64,000 nt of DNA from Streptomyces sparsogenes (lineage in GTDB: Bacteria; Actinomycetota; Actinomycetes; Streptomycetales; Streptomycetaceae), in NCBI RefSeq assembly GCF_001704635.1, contig NZ_MAXF01000035.1, positions 1-64,000 of the forward strand. The letters are read 5' to 3'. The notes under the pieces were generated by a model. The model did not search any database. It saw only the letters and a list, made by a program, of their open reading frames with translations, and was not told where the DNA came from. Shown in pieces: positions 7,459 through 14,898 of this stretch (position 1 is its first letter; each line of letters begins with the position of its first letter). The position numbers were made by a program, and so were the translations under genes.

Positions 7459-8474
7459 ACGGCCCCCGCCCCGCCGGACGCCCCGGACGCGTCGGACACT
7501 ACGGAAGCGTCCGGCACCCCGGACACCTCGGACGCCTCGAACGCCTCGAACGCCTCGGCCAGGAAGCCGAGGACCCGTTTCTCGTACTCCGCCGCGTCGA
7601 ACCGCAGCCCCCTCATGTGCGGGGCGCCGGCCGCCGTCCAGTACTGGGCGCCCGGGTAGTGGCGGGCGGTCCGCTCGACGGTGGCGGGGTCCACGAACGA
7701 GTCGAGGGCGCTGCCGATGAACATCAGCCGGGTGTCGCACCCCGACAGGTCCGGTGGCCAGTCGGTGAGGCTCAGCATCCGCAGCGCGAAGAACGCGAAG
7801 GCGCGCCGGTGGGCGGCGAGGGTGCGCGGCCCGCGCAGCCACCGGGGCAGGGCCTGCCCGCGCAGCGCGGCGAAGTGGCGCAGCCCCGCCGGGACGTCGT
7901 ACGCCGGGCCGCTGTCCGCGATCACCGCGGCCACCGGCACCCGGGAGCGCGGCACCACCTGGAGGGCGGGCCAGGTCGAGAAGGAGAAGCCGAACAGGGC
8001 GAGGGCACCGCCGCGCAGCTCGGGGTCGGCGGCGGTCGCGTACACCACGTCCCGCAGGTCGCTGGTGTAGCGCTCGCCCATGCGGGTGAGCGCCCGGTCG
8101 GCGCCGCTGTCGCCGTGGTTGCGCAGGTCGTACGCGACGACGTGGTGGCCCGCCCGGTGGAGCAGCCGGATGTGGCCGAGCGTCATGGACCTGGTGCGGC
8201 CCATGCCGTGGCAGACGACGACGGTGTGCGGCCCGGCGCCCGGCACCACCCACGCGCGCAGCGGCACGCCGTCGTACGAGGCCACCACGGTCTTGTGGCG
8301 CGTCGGCAGGCCCCGGTCGGCGGGTGTGCGGGCGCGCCCGGTGGGCAGCGGGGGGTGGTAGAGCTGGTACGCGTGCTTGGCCGCACCGGCGATGCCCAGC
8401 AGCGGCGCGGCGGGGGCGGCCAGGGCGCCGGCCGGGCGCCGCGGCGGTGCGTCGCCGGTGTCTGGAGTGGTCAT
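7455..8474 (-). CDS. Alpha/beta hydrolase (paralogue of the hydrolase at 263-1192)
   Basis: The 339-residue alpha/beta hydrolase shares the motif order of the left-end hydrolase, including VVVCHGMGRTRSMTLGH against [18 protein letters not shown] and DLRNHGDSGADRAL against [14 protein letters not shown]. This copy has a regular nucleophile Ser164 in GFSFS, with Asp258 (SALDS) and His286 (GAPH), so it should be active. Residues 20-36 are hydrophobic. The last 35 residues are an acidic Ala/Ser/Glu tail (EAFEAFEAS) encoded by short DNA repeats. It overlaps the DsrE-like protein A gene by ATGA. Release, editing or transfer of an acyl thioester is inferred. Confidence 0.85.
   Translation of the reverse strand: MTTPDTGDAPPRRPAGALAAPAAPLLGIAGAAKHAYQLYHPPLPTGRARTPADRGLPTRHKTVVASYDGVPLRAWVVPGAGPHTVVVCHGMGRTRSMTLGHIRLLHRAGHHVVAYDLRNHGDSGADRALTRMGERYTSDLRDVVYATAADPELRGGALALFGFSFSTWPALQVVPRSRVPVAAVIADSGPAYDVPAGLRHFAALRGQALPRWLRGPRTLAAHRRAFAFFALRMLSLTDWPPDLSGCDTRLMFIGSALDSFVDPATVERTARHYPGAQYWTAAGAPHMRGLRFDAAEYEKRVLGFLAEAFEAFEASEVSGVPDASVVSDASGASGGAGAV
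7481..7560. repeat. Short repeats in the 3' end of the hydrolase gene
   Basis: Imperfect copies of CGGAC(G/A)C and of CGAACGCCT (three in a row near 7535-7556) encode the acidic C-terminal tail of the hydrolase. The units are multiples of three or keep the frame. Confidence 0.6.
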
Positions 8475-8566
8475 CGTCGGTCCTCGGCGTGCGGTCGGGT
8501 CACATCGGGCGGACAGGCCGGGTCGGGCCGGGTCGGATCAGGCAGGTCGGATCAGGCAGGGGCAGG

Positions 8567-9379
8567 TCAGGTCGGGTCGTTGGGGGTGAAGGTCAGGTTC
8601 TCGCCGCCGTCGACCCCGATCACATTGCCGGTGATCCAGGACGAGTCGGTGCGCGAGAGCAGCGAGATGGCCTCCGCCACGTCCTCCGGCCGGGTCAGCC
8701 TGCGGTGCGGGTTGAGCCCGCGCGCGTGCCTGGCGAGCCGGTCGCTGTCGGGGATGCGCTCCATGGACGGGGTCGGCGTCACCCCGGCGCGCAGCGCGTT
8801 GACGGCGATGCCGGAGGGGGCGAGCTCCAGGGCGAGCTGGCGCACATGGGACTCCAGGGCGGCCTTGGCGGCGGAGACGGCGCCGTAGCTGGGCATGACC
8901 CGGGCGCCGCCCCCGCTGGTCATCGCGTACACCTTCGCGCCCTCGCGCAGCAGCCCGGCGGTGAACAGGTCCTGCGTCCAGTAGACGAGGGAGTGCGCCA
9001 TGACGTCGAGCGTCATGTTCATCTGGCGGGAGGTCACGCCCTGCTCGGTCTCGGGTGCCACGAAGGGCAGCAGGGTGCCGAAGGCGAGCGAGTGGACCAG
9101 GATCCTCACGCCCGCCCCGCCGGTCAGCTCGGCGAACCGCGGCAGCAGCTCCTCCCGGGTTCTGCCGGAGGCGGCGTTGGCGTTGAAGAAGTGCGCCTGG
9201 ACGCCGTGGGTGCGCATCTCCTCGCGCGCGACGGCGGCCTTCTCCTGCCCGTCGGTGGTGTCGAAGTGGACGCCCAGGATGTTGACGCCCTCGCGCGCCA
9301 GCTCGTGGGCGGTGGCCAGGCCCATGCCGCTGGAGGCGCCCAGGATCAGGCACCAGGAACCCTCGAGTGAAGTGATCAT
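8567..9379 (-). CDS. FabI/FabL-like enoyl-ACP reductase
   Basis: The 270-residue short-chain dehydrogenase has the cofactor loop GASSGMG (14-20) and Tyr165 with Lys172. The Tyr-x6-Lys spacing is the mark of FabI/FabL enoyl reductases rather than Tyr-x3-Lys ketoreductases. The end GNVIGVDGGENL fits the same group. It should reduce trans-2-enoyl-ACP to the saturated acyl chain with NAD(P)H. Its presence means that at least some double bonds made by the dehydratase are removed, or that a saturated starter is built. GGAGGG lies upstream of the ATG. The 92-bp gap on its 3' side holds a 14-bp direct repeat (AGGTCGGATCAGGC, twice). Confidence 0.85.
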   Translation of the reverse strand: MITSLEGSWCLILGASSGMGLATAHELAREGVNILGVHFDTTDGQEKAAVAREEMRTHGVQAHFFNANAASGRTREELLPRFAELTGGAGVRILVHSLAFGTLLPFVAPETEQGVTSRQMNMTLDVMAHSLVYWTQDLFTAGLLREGAKVYAMTSGGGARVMPSYGAVSAAKAALESHVRQLALELAPSGIAVNALRAGVTPTPSMERIPDSDRLARHARGLNPHRRLTRPEDVAEAISLLSRTDSSWITGNVIGVDGGENLTFTPNDPT

Positions 9380-9386
9380 CAGCCGT

Positions 9387-10475
9387 TCACCCTCCGCCTT
9401 CTTCCGCTCGTGCTGCGGCTTGTCGCTCGGCTCGTGCTGCGGCTCGCGTTCCGGCTCGCGTCTCGGACTGTGCTGCGGCTTCTCGCTCGGCTCGCGTCTC
9501 GGACCGTGCCGCGGCTTGTGCCGCGGCCTGTGTCCCTGCTCGGCCGGCCGGGGTGACCAGGCACACCGCGGCGTTCCCCTCCGCCGCCGCGGTGACCACC
9601 ACCCGGGCCGGGCCCGCCCCGCCCGCCAGGGCGGCGGCGACCCGCGCCACCGGCTCCAGGCAGCCGGCGCCCGCGGGCACGTGCTCGGTCCGCTCCCCCA
9701 GCGCCGCCGCCACCGCCCGGCCCACCGGGGAGCCGTCCAGCACGGCCGTGACCGGCGGCGGGCCGTCCGGCGCGGGCGACCCGGCCGGGTGGCCGAGGGC
9801 GTCGAGCGCATCCTCGATCAGCGCCCGGGCGCGCTCCGCGCCGCCCTCGGAGGCGGCCAGGGCGGGCGGCAGGAAGAACGAGCGGACCGCCACCGTGCCG
9901 TACGCCCGCCCGCCCCGGGCCGCGACGGCCGCCGCCGGCTCCAGCACCAGGGCGACCGCCCCGGCCTCGGAGGTGTCCGCCCCCGGCTCTCCCTCGGCCA
10001 GCGCCTGCTCGGTGGCCCCGGCCAGCAGCCGGCGGGCCCGGCCGGCGGCGAGGGCGCGCCCGCCGTTCTGGAGCGCTTCGAGACCGGCGACCCGGGGGCT
10101 GGTGAAGGTGAGGTTGAAGCCCTTGAGATGGTGCTCGGTGGCCAGCCGGCTGCCGAAGAGGTTGATCGAGAAGTACGGCGCGGTGGCCGGGCTCAGCTCG
10201 GCGGCGCCGGTCTCGATGACCGTACGGTCCATCGCGTCGTGCAGCGAGGCGGCCGCGCTGTTGGTGCCGACCGCGGCGGCGCGGCGCTCCGGGTCGACCG
10301 CCTCCAGGCTCCGCGGACCAGCGTCGGCCAGGGCCCGTTTGGCGGCGGCGAGGAAGAACTGGGAGGCGGGGGGCAGGTACTTGTAGCCGCGCGGGCCGAG
10401 CGCGGTCCTGAAGTCGAAGCCCTCGGCGCGCACCGTCCCGACGCCCGACACCACCAGATTCACGCCTGGGTTCAC
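9387..10475 (-). CDS. Ketosynthase-like protein without catalytic residues (KS5, chain-length-factor-like)
   Basis: The 362-residue protein has a thiolase fold of the ketosynthase family, but the nucleophile segment is KGFNLTFTSPRVAGLEAL, placing Arg128 where Cys is expected. The HGTGT and GH(T/S)G histidines are also absent (DGSPVGRA and GAGCLEPV). It starts with GTG inside the stop codon of KS4 (GTGA overlap), so KS4 and KS5 are made together and probably form one KS-CLF heterodimer. The last 50 residues are Ala/Arg/Glu/Thr repeats (SETRAEREAAAQSETRAG) encoded by tandem DNA repeats, and look like a recent extension. A non-condensing, chain-length-setting role is inferred from known KS-CLF pairs. 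Confidence 0.85.
   Translation of the reverse strand: MNPGVNLVVSGVGTVRAEGFDFRTALGPRGYKYLPPASQFFLAAAKRALADAGPRSLEAVDPERRAAAVGTNSAAASLHDAMDRTVIETGAAELSPATAPYFSINLFGSRLATEHHLKGFNLTFTSPRVAGLEALQNGGRALAAGRARRLLAGATEQALAEGEPGADTSEAGAVALVLEPAAAVAARGGRAYGTVAVRSFFLPPALAASEGGAERARALIEDALDALGHPAGSPAPDGPPPVTAVLDGSPVGRAVAAALGERTEHVPAGAGCLEPVARVAAALAGGAGPARVVVTAAAEGNAAVCLVTPAGRAGTQAAAQAAARSETRAEREAAAQSETRAGTRAAARAERQAAARAEEGGG
9405..9535. repeat. Tandem repeats at the 3' end of the KS5 gene
   Basis: Imperfect units built on CTCGGCTCG and TGCTGCGGCT follow each other for about 130 bp and encode the Ala/Arg/Glu/Ser-rich tail of KS5. The frame stays open. Confidence 0.75.
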
Positions 10476-11777
10476 GCCGCCGCCCCCTGGAGCACCAGCG
10501 AGACGTTGTTGCCCCCGAACGCGTAGGCGTTGACCAGGCCGTAGGGGGCGGTCACGGGGGTGGGCGCGGTGGGCAGCGGCGCCTCGCACTCCGGGTCCAG
10601 GGCGCCCACCGGCACGTTCGGCGGGAGCGTCCCGTGGTGCAGCACCAGCGCGGCGGCCAGCGCCGCGAACGCGCCCGCCGCGCCGCCGGTGTGGCCGAGG
10701 AGCGCCTTGAGGCTGTAGAGCGGGGTGAGCGGGGCCGCCGCGCCGAGCACCGCGGCCAGCGTCCTGACCTCCACCACGTCGTTCAGCTCGGTCCCGGTGC
10801 CGTGCGGCACGACGAACCCGAGCCGCCCCGCCTCGGCGCCGCCCGGGACCGCCCCGGGCCCCGTAGCCGCCCCCGCCGTCCCCGGGTCCGGGAGCGCCCC
10901 CGCCTCCCGCAGGGCCTCGCGCATCGCGCGCTCGATCTGCGCGCCGCCGGGCTCGGGCGCGGTCGCGTGGTGGGCGTCGCAGCTCCAACCGGTGCCCGCC
11001 AGGCGCGCGTACACCGTCTTCACGCCCCGCCGGCGCGCGTGCTCCGCCGATTCGAGGACGAGGACGGCGGCGCCCTCCCCGAAGACCGTCCCGCGCCGGT
11101 CGGCGGCGAACGGGCGGCACCGCTCGGGGTCGATCGCGCCCAGCCGGTTGAAGCAGGCCAGCCCCACCCGCGAGTACGCCTCGCTGCCGCCGGCCACCAC
11201 CACGTCCGCCTCCCCCGAGCGGATCAGGTCGGCGGCGAGGGACAGCGCGTAGCCGCTGGCCGCGCAGGCGTTGCTGAGGCAGGTGTTGGCCCCCTGGGCG
11301 CCCAGCCAGGCGCCGACCGCCGAGGCGACCGGGAAGACGGGCGCCCACCGGTCGGGCCCCGCCGGCCCGCCCGCGCGCCGCCGCTCGTGCAGGTCGGAGT
11401 CGCCCATGCCGCTGCTGACCGCGACGGCCACCCGGCGCGGGTCTACCCCGGCCAGGCCGGTGAGCCCCGCGTCCGCCACCGCCTCCCGCGCCGCCCCGAC
11501 GGCCAGCCGGGACGCGCGGCCCAGCGGCAGCCCGCCCGGCTCCTCGGGCCCGGCCGGCACCTCGGGCCCGGCCGTCGGGCCCGGCCGGCACCTCGGGCCC
11601 GCCCGGCACCTCGGCCTCGGGCACCAGATACATGTGCGGGTGGTCCATGCGCGCCAGCGGGTCGGGCACCCGCACCGGCGCGCTGCGCGCGGCGCGCATG
11701 CCCCGCCACAGGGCGTCCACGCCCGAGCCCACGCAGCTCACCGCGCCCAGGCCGGTGACCAGTACGCCCCCGTCCAT
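10472..11777 (-). pseudogene. Active-type ketosynthase (KS4) interrupted by a frameshift in a tandem repeat
   Basis: The start (ATG at 11777, TGATG overlap with the previous gene) and the first 65 codons, MDGGVLVTGLGAVSCVGSG onward, are in one frame. The rest of the ketosynthase, with Cys in SNACAASG, His in VPHGTGT and His in LLGHTGG, is in another. The switch falls in a tandem repeat where 18-bp units coding E-V-P-A-G-P are broken by one 13-bp unit at 11564-11576. Adding the missing GGTGC would restore one frame of 437 codons. The catalytic triad is complete, so the ancestral protein was a working condensing enzyme, paired by GTGA overlap with KS5. The cause could be a real mutation, slippage variation or a sequence error. 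A GTG at 11560 could start a shortened protein. Confidence 0.8.
11531..11612. repeat. 18-bp tandem repeat with one 13-bp unit, causing the KS4 frameshift
   Basis: Reading the minus strand, units run GAGGTGCCGGGCGGGCCC, GAGGTGCCGGCCGGGCCC, then GACGGCCGGGCCC, then GAGGTGCCGGCCGGGCCC and a partial GAGGAGCCGGGCGGG. The third unit is 5 bp short, which changes the frame. Confidence 0.9.
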
Positions 11778-13756
11778 CAGCTGCCGTCCGGCTTCCCGCC
11801 GAGCGCGTCCAGCACCCGCCGGTCGAAGGGGACCAGGTGCCAGTCGCGGCGGTTCTCGATCAGCGCGTAGCCGTGCACGATCCGGCCGGTCGCGGTGAGG
11901 GCGAGCCTGCCGTCGCGGACCACGTAACAGTCCATGCGGGAGGTGTAGGTGAAGTTCTTGTAGATCTCCTCCACGGTGTAGACCGTGTAGAGGTCCTCCT
12001 CCATCAGCGCCTCGTCGACGATGTCGATCACCGAGTGCGGCACGACGGGGATCCACTGGCGCTCGTCGAGCAGCGTCTTGATGGAGATGCCCCGGTCCCG
12101 CACGAAGCGGTCCTTGGCCTCCTCCATGAGCCGCAGATAGCCGTCCATCTGGAGGCGCTCGGTGAAGTGGCAGGAGGGGTAGGAGATGTTCCACTTCCAG
12201 GCGTGGGCGTTGCGGCCCTCGGTCAGGGCGGCCAGCACCGCCGCCTCGTCCCCGCCCGCCGCCGGTGCGGCGTCCGCAGTCGGTGCCGCGTCCGCCGCCG
12301 CCCGGGCCGCCCCCGCCGCTCCTTCCCCGTGGGCGCCGAGCCGGCCGACGGTGAAGCGGGTCAGCTCCCCGGGGATCTCGGTGGGCAGCCCCAGATAGGT
12401 GTCCGTACGCAGCGACACCCGCACCTTGGAGGTGACGGCCTTGAGGGTGGAGCCGCCGCGGTCGACCCGGAGGGTCACCTTGAAGCCGAGGGTGTCGTCG
12501 TCGGGCGAGGTGTCCGGCACCACCTCCGCCTCGGCCTCGTCGTCCAGGTGGAACGCGTGCAGGATGCGGCTGTCCAGGCCGACGACGTCCAGGCCCAGGC
12601 CGTACTCCTCGTACAGCAGCCGGGCCGGCATGCCGCAGTGCGCGAAGTGGATCAGCACGGCCTCTTCCACGAGGTAGTTGACGTGCTTGAAGCCGATCCA
12701 GGTGCAGATGTTGGAGCCCTCGTAGCGGGGGCGCAGCCGCACCGTGGTGGTGTCGGCGAGCAGGGCCTTGGTCAACGTCGGCTCGACCGCAGCTGTCATC
12801 AGATGTACTCCATCGAGGGAAGGGGGGTCGCCCGGCCGGGGGCACCGGGCGGCGGTGGTGCGGGGGCCGGGCGCGCGGGGTCCCGCCGGGCGCGCGGCGT
12901 CGCGGACACGCCCCAGGAAGCCGCCCACCGCGTCCGAGAACTCCGCCGCGCGCTCGACCATCGGGAAGTGGCCGGCGCCGGTGAGGACGCGCAGGTCGGC
13001 GTGGGGCAGCGCCCGTGCGAGCCGCTCGGCCTCGGCCGCCGGGGCGGCCTCGTCCCGCTCCCCGGCGACGATCAGGAACGGGGTCCGCAGATCCTCGACG
13101 GGCAGCCGCGGGGTGTCCAGATACATCGTGAAGAAGCTCAGCCAGCCGTACGGGCCGACGCAGTCGCGGACCTTCAGCGCCATCTGGTGGCGCAGTTCGG
13201 GCGGCAGCCGGTCGCCGGCACCGACCCGCAGGCCCTCTTCCAGCATCCGGTCGAACTGGTTGACGTAGTACGAGAGCGTGGCCCAGTCGAAGTCGTCCTC
13301 GCGCGGCCGGTAGAAGGGGGAGACGAGGACGGCCCCGAGGGGGCGACGCGCGGCCTCCCCCGCCCCCGCCCCTGCCTCCGCCTCCGTTTCCGCCTCCGTC
13401 TCCGTCTCCGTCTCCGCCAGCCAGGCGAGCAGCGCGTTCGCGCCGAAGGAGTGGCCGACGACCACATCGGGTCCCCCGGGCACGGCGGCCACGGCCCGCT
13501 CCACCCAGTGGGCGGGCGGCCGGCCCCACCACCTGGGCAGCGCGAAGCCGTTCCAGGGCAGGTCGGCGGCCCACAGCTCGCACGCCGGGTCGGCGAGCGC
13601 GCCCAGGCCCTCCCACACGGAGGCGCCACCGGCCAGCCCGTGCAGCAGCAGCATCCGCGCGGGAGCGCCGTCGGCGGAGGCCGAGGCCGCGGAGGCGACG
13701 GCCGGGCGGATCCGCCGTACGGCTATGGGCGGCTCCTCGGCGTACGGGGGGTTCAC
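11777..13756 (-). CDS. Alpha/beta hydrolase fused in frame to a double-hotdog thioesterase/dehydratase-like protein
   Basis: No stop codon separates two proteins here. Residues 1-285 are an alpha/beta hydrolase with LLLHGLAGG, Ser103 in GHSFG, Asp235 (GERD) and His263 (GAGH). A Pro/Arg-rich linker (286-319) follows. Residues 320-659 hold two hotdog-like halves, one with ICTWIGFKHVNYLVEEAVL and one with SYPSCHFTERLQMDGYLRLMEEAKDRF, as in 4HBT-type acyl thioesterases. Translation may start at GTG 13756 (GTGA overlap with KS3) and give one fusion. It may also restart at ATG 12799, which has its own GGAG, giving a separate 340-residue hotdog protein. The hydrolase carries an acidic Thr/Glu/Ala insert (114-135) encoded by hexanucleotide repeats. 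Thioester hydrolysis or dehydration is inferred. Confidence 0.75.
   Translation of the reverse strand: MNPPYAEEPPIAVRRIRPAVASAASASADGAPARMLLLHGLAGGASVWEGLGALADPACELWAADLPWNGFALPRWWGRPPAHWVERAVAAVPGGPDVVVGHSFGANALLAWLAETETETEAETEAEAGAGAGEAARRPLGAVLVSPFYRPREDDFDWATLSYYVNQFDRMLEEGLRVGAGDRLPPELRHQMALKVRDCVGPYGWLSFFTMYLDTPRLPVEDLRTPFLIVAGERDEAAPAAEAERLARALPHADLRVLTGAGHFPMVERAAEFSDAVGGFLGRVRDAARPAGPRAPGPRTTAARCPRPGDPPSLDGVHLMTAAVEPTLTKALLADTTTVRLRPRYEGSNICTWIGFKHVNYLVEEAVLIHFAHCGMPARLLYEEYGLGLDVVGLDSRILHAFHLDDEAEAEVVPDTSPDDDTLGFKVTLRVDRGGSTLKAVTSKVRVSLRTDTYLGLPTEIPGELTRFTVGRLGAHGEGAAGAARAAADAAPTADAAPAAGGDEAAVLAALTEGRNAHAWKWNISYPSCHFTERLQMDGYLRLMEEAKDRFVRDRGISIKTLLDERQWIPVVPHSVIDIVDEALMEEDLYTVYTVEEIYKNFTYTSRMDCYVVRDGRLALTATGRIVHGYALIENRRDWHLVPFDRRVLDALGGKPDGS
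12797..12812 (-). promoter_or_regulatory. Internal ribosome binding site and ATG for the hotdog part
   Basis: GGAGTACATCTGATG lies inside the long open frame. GGAG is 8 nt before ATG 12799, whose product MTAAVEPTLTKALL begins exactly where the hotdog protein should. This suggests two genes in one frame, or a fusion with internal restart. Confidence 0.6.
13363..13417. repeat. Hexanucleotide repeats in the hydrolase gene
   Basis: A run of (G)TCTCC / CGCCTC units encodes an alternating Glu-Thr and Glu-Ala stretch in a surface loop of the hydrolase, about ten residues after the nucleophile. The length is a multiple of three and the frame is kept. Confidence 0.75.
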
Positions 13757-14898
13757 GCGGCGGCTCCGCCCGGTTGCCGGGGGCTGGCCGCGGGCCGCCC
13801 GGGGGGACGGAGCAGCAGGGCGGCCACGGCGTCCGCGGGGTCGTCGCCGCTGGTGACCAGCGCGTCCCCCGCGCCGGCCCCGGCCTCGCCCAGCCAGCCG
13901 ACCGCGGCGGCGCACTGGAGCACGCCCAGCGCGCCGGAGGCGCGGCCGAAGGCGGCGGTCAGGTCGTACCGCGGGACGGTGCCGGGGAGCATCCCCGCCC
14001 CGGCGGCCCGGGGCCCGGGGGAGGTCCCGGGGGTGAACCAGACGCCGGGCGCGCGGTCCTCGGGCAGCAGCGCCCGGACGCACTCGGCGAGCCCGGCCCG
14101 GCGTTCGTAGCGGCCCAGAGCGGCCACGGGCTCGGCGCCGCGGTCGCGCGCCCAGGCGGCGCCCTCGACGACGAGCGCGGCGGCGCCGTCCAACAGCGGC
14201 TCCCCTCCCGGGCCCCCGGCCGTCCCCCCGGCCGGGCCCCCAGGCGTCTCCCCGGCCGGGTCCCCATGCGTCTCCCCGGCCGGGTCCTGAGCCGGGTCCC
14301 CCGCCGGGCTGTTCAGCAGCCCCTCGACCACCGGGTTGCACGTCTCGACGCCGATCACCAGCGCGCGGCGCACCCGCCCGGCGGTCACCAGCGTGGCGGC
14401 CCAGTGCACGGCGTCCAGGCCTGAGGTGGCGCCGTTGCACAGCATCAGGTTCGGCCCGCGCAGGCCGAAGCGGATGGCCGCCCAGGAGGCGATCACATTG
14501 CTGGAGGCGTTCGGCAGGCCCATGGGGCTGAGGGCGGCGGTCGACTCCTTGGCGATGGCGGCGGCGGTGAGACAGGCCGTGTCGAGGTTGCCCAGGTTGG
14601 AGCTGGCGACGACGCCCACCGTCCCGCCCGGCACGGTCAGCTCCTCGCTGTCGCCGGGGATCAGGGCGGCGTCCCGCAGCGCGTCGAGCGCGGCGCACAG
14701 CGCCAGCCGGGTCGCGCGGTCCTTGTAGCGGTGGCCGCGGCGGCCGATGCGGGCGCCGGTGTCGAACGGCTCGAACGGCTCGTACGGCCGGCTGGGCGCG
14801 GCGCGCAGCAGCTCCCGGGGCGTGTCGGCGCCCGGCAGGGCCAGCCCGACGCCGGTGACGACCACCGTCGGAAGGGTCGCGGATATCCGGGGGGTCAT
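13753..14898 (-). CDS. Ketosynthase-like protein with Cys-to-Ala change (KS3, chain-length-factor-like)
   Basis: The 381-residue ketosynthase-fold protein starts TVVVTGVGLALPG. In the active-site segment RGPNLMLCNGATSGLDAV, the seventh residue after GPN, normally the nucleophile Cys, is Ala157. The other two histidine segments are WFTPGTSPG and AFGRASGALG, so it cannot condense. ATGA joins its start to the stop of KS2, so KS2 and KS3 probably form a KS-CLF pair. A Gly/Pro/Asp/Glu insert of about 38 residues (repeats of DPAGE and GGPAG, residues about 197-234) comes from DNA repeats and looks recent. Its job is inferred from the KS-CLF model. Confidence 0.87.
   Translation of the reverse strand: MTPRISATLPTVVVTGVGLALPGADTPRELLRAAPSRPYEPFEPFDTGARIGRRGHRYKDRATRLALCAALDALRDAALIPGDSEELTVPGGTVGVVASSNLGNLDTACLTAAAIAKESTAALSPMGLPNASSNVIASWAAIRFGLRGPNLMLCNGATSGLDAVHWAATLVTAGRVRRALVIGVETCNPVVEGLLNSPAGDPAQDPAGETHGDPAGETPGGPAGGTAGGPGGEPLLDGAAALVVEGAAWARDRGAEPVAALGRYERRAGLAECVRALLPEDRAPGVWFTPGTSPGPRAAGAGMLPGTVPRYDLTAAFGRASGALGVLQCAAAVGWLGEAGAGAGDALVTSGDDPADAVAALLLRPPGRPAASPRQPGGAAA
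14205..14310. repeat. Tandem repeats inside the KS3 gene
   Basis: About five imperfect units around CGTCTCCCCGGCCGGGTCCCC encode the Gly/Pro/Glu insert of KS3. The reading frame is preserved. Confidence 0.75.

Noticed and set aside
9387-13616. A single open frame of about 1,400 codons on the minus strand, looking like a multidomain synthase
   Set aside because: Only parts of it carry sensible protein (KS5 and the first 65 codons of KS4); the rest is Arg/Gly-rich out-of-frame translation of genes coded in other frames, a usual effect of high GC.
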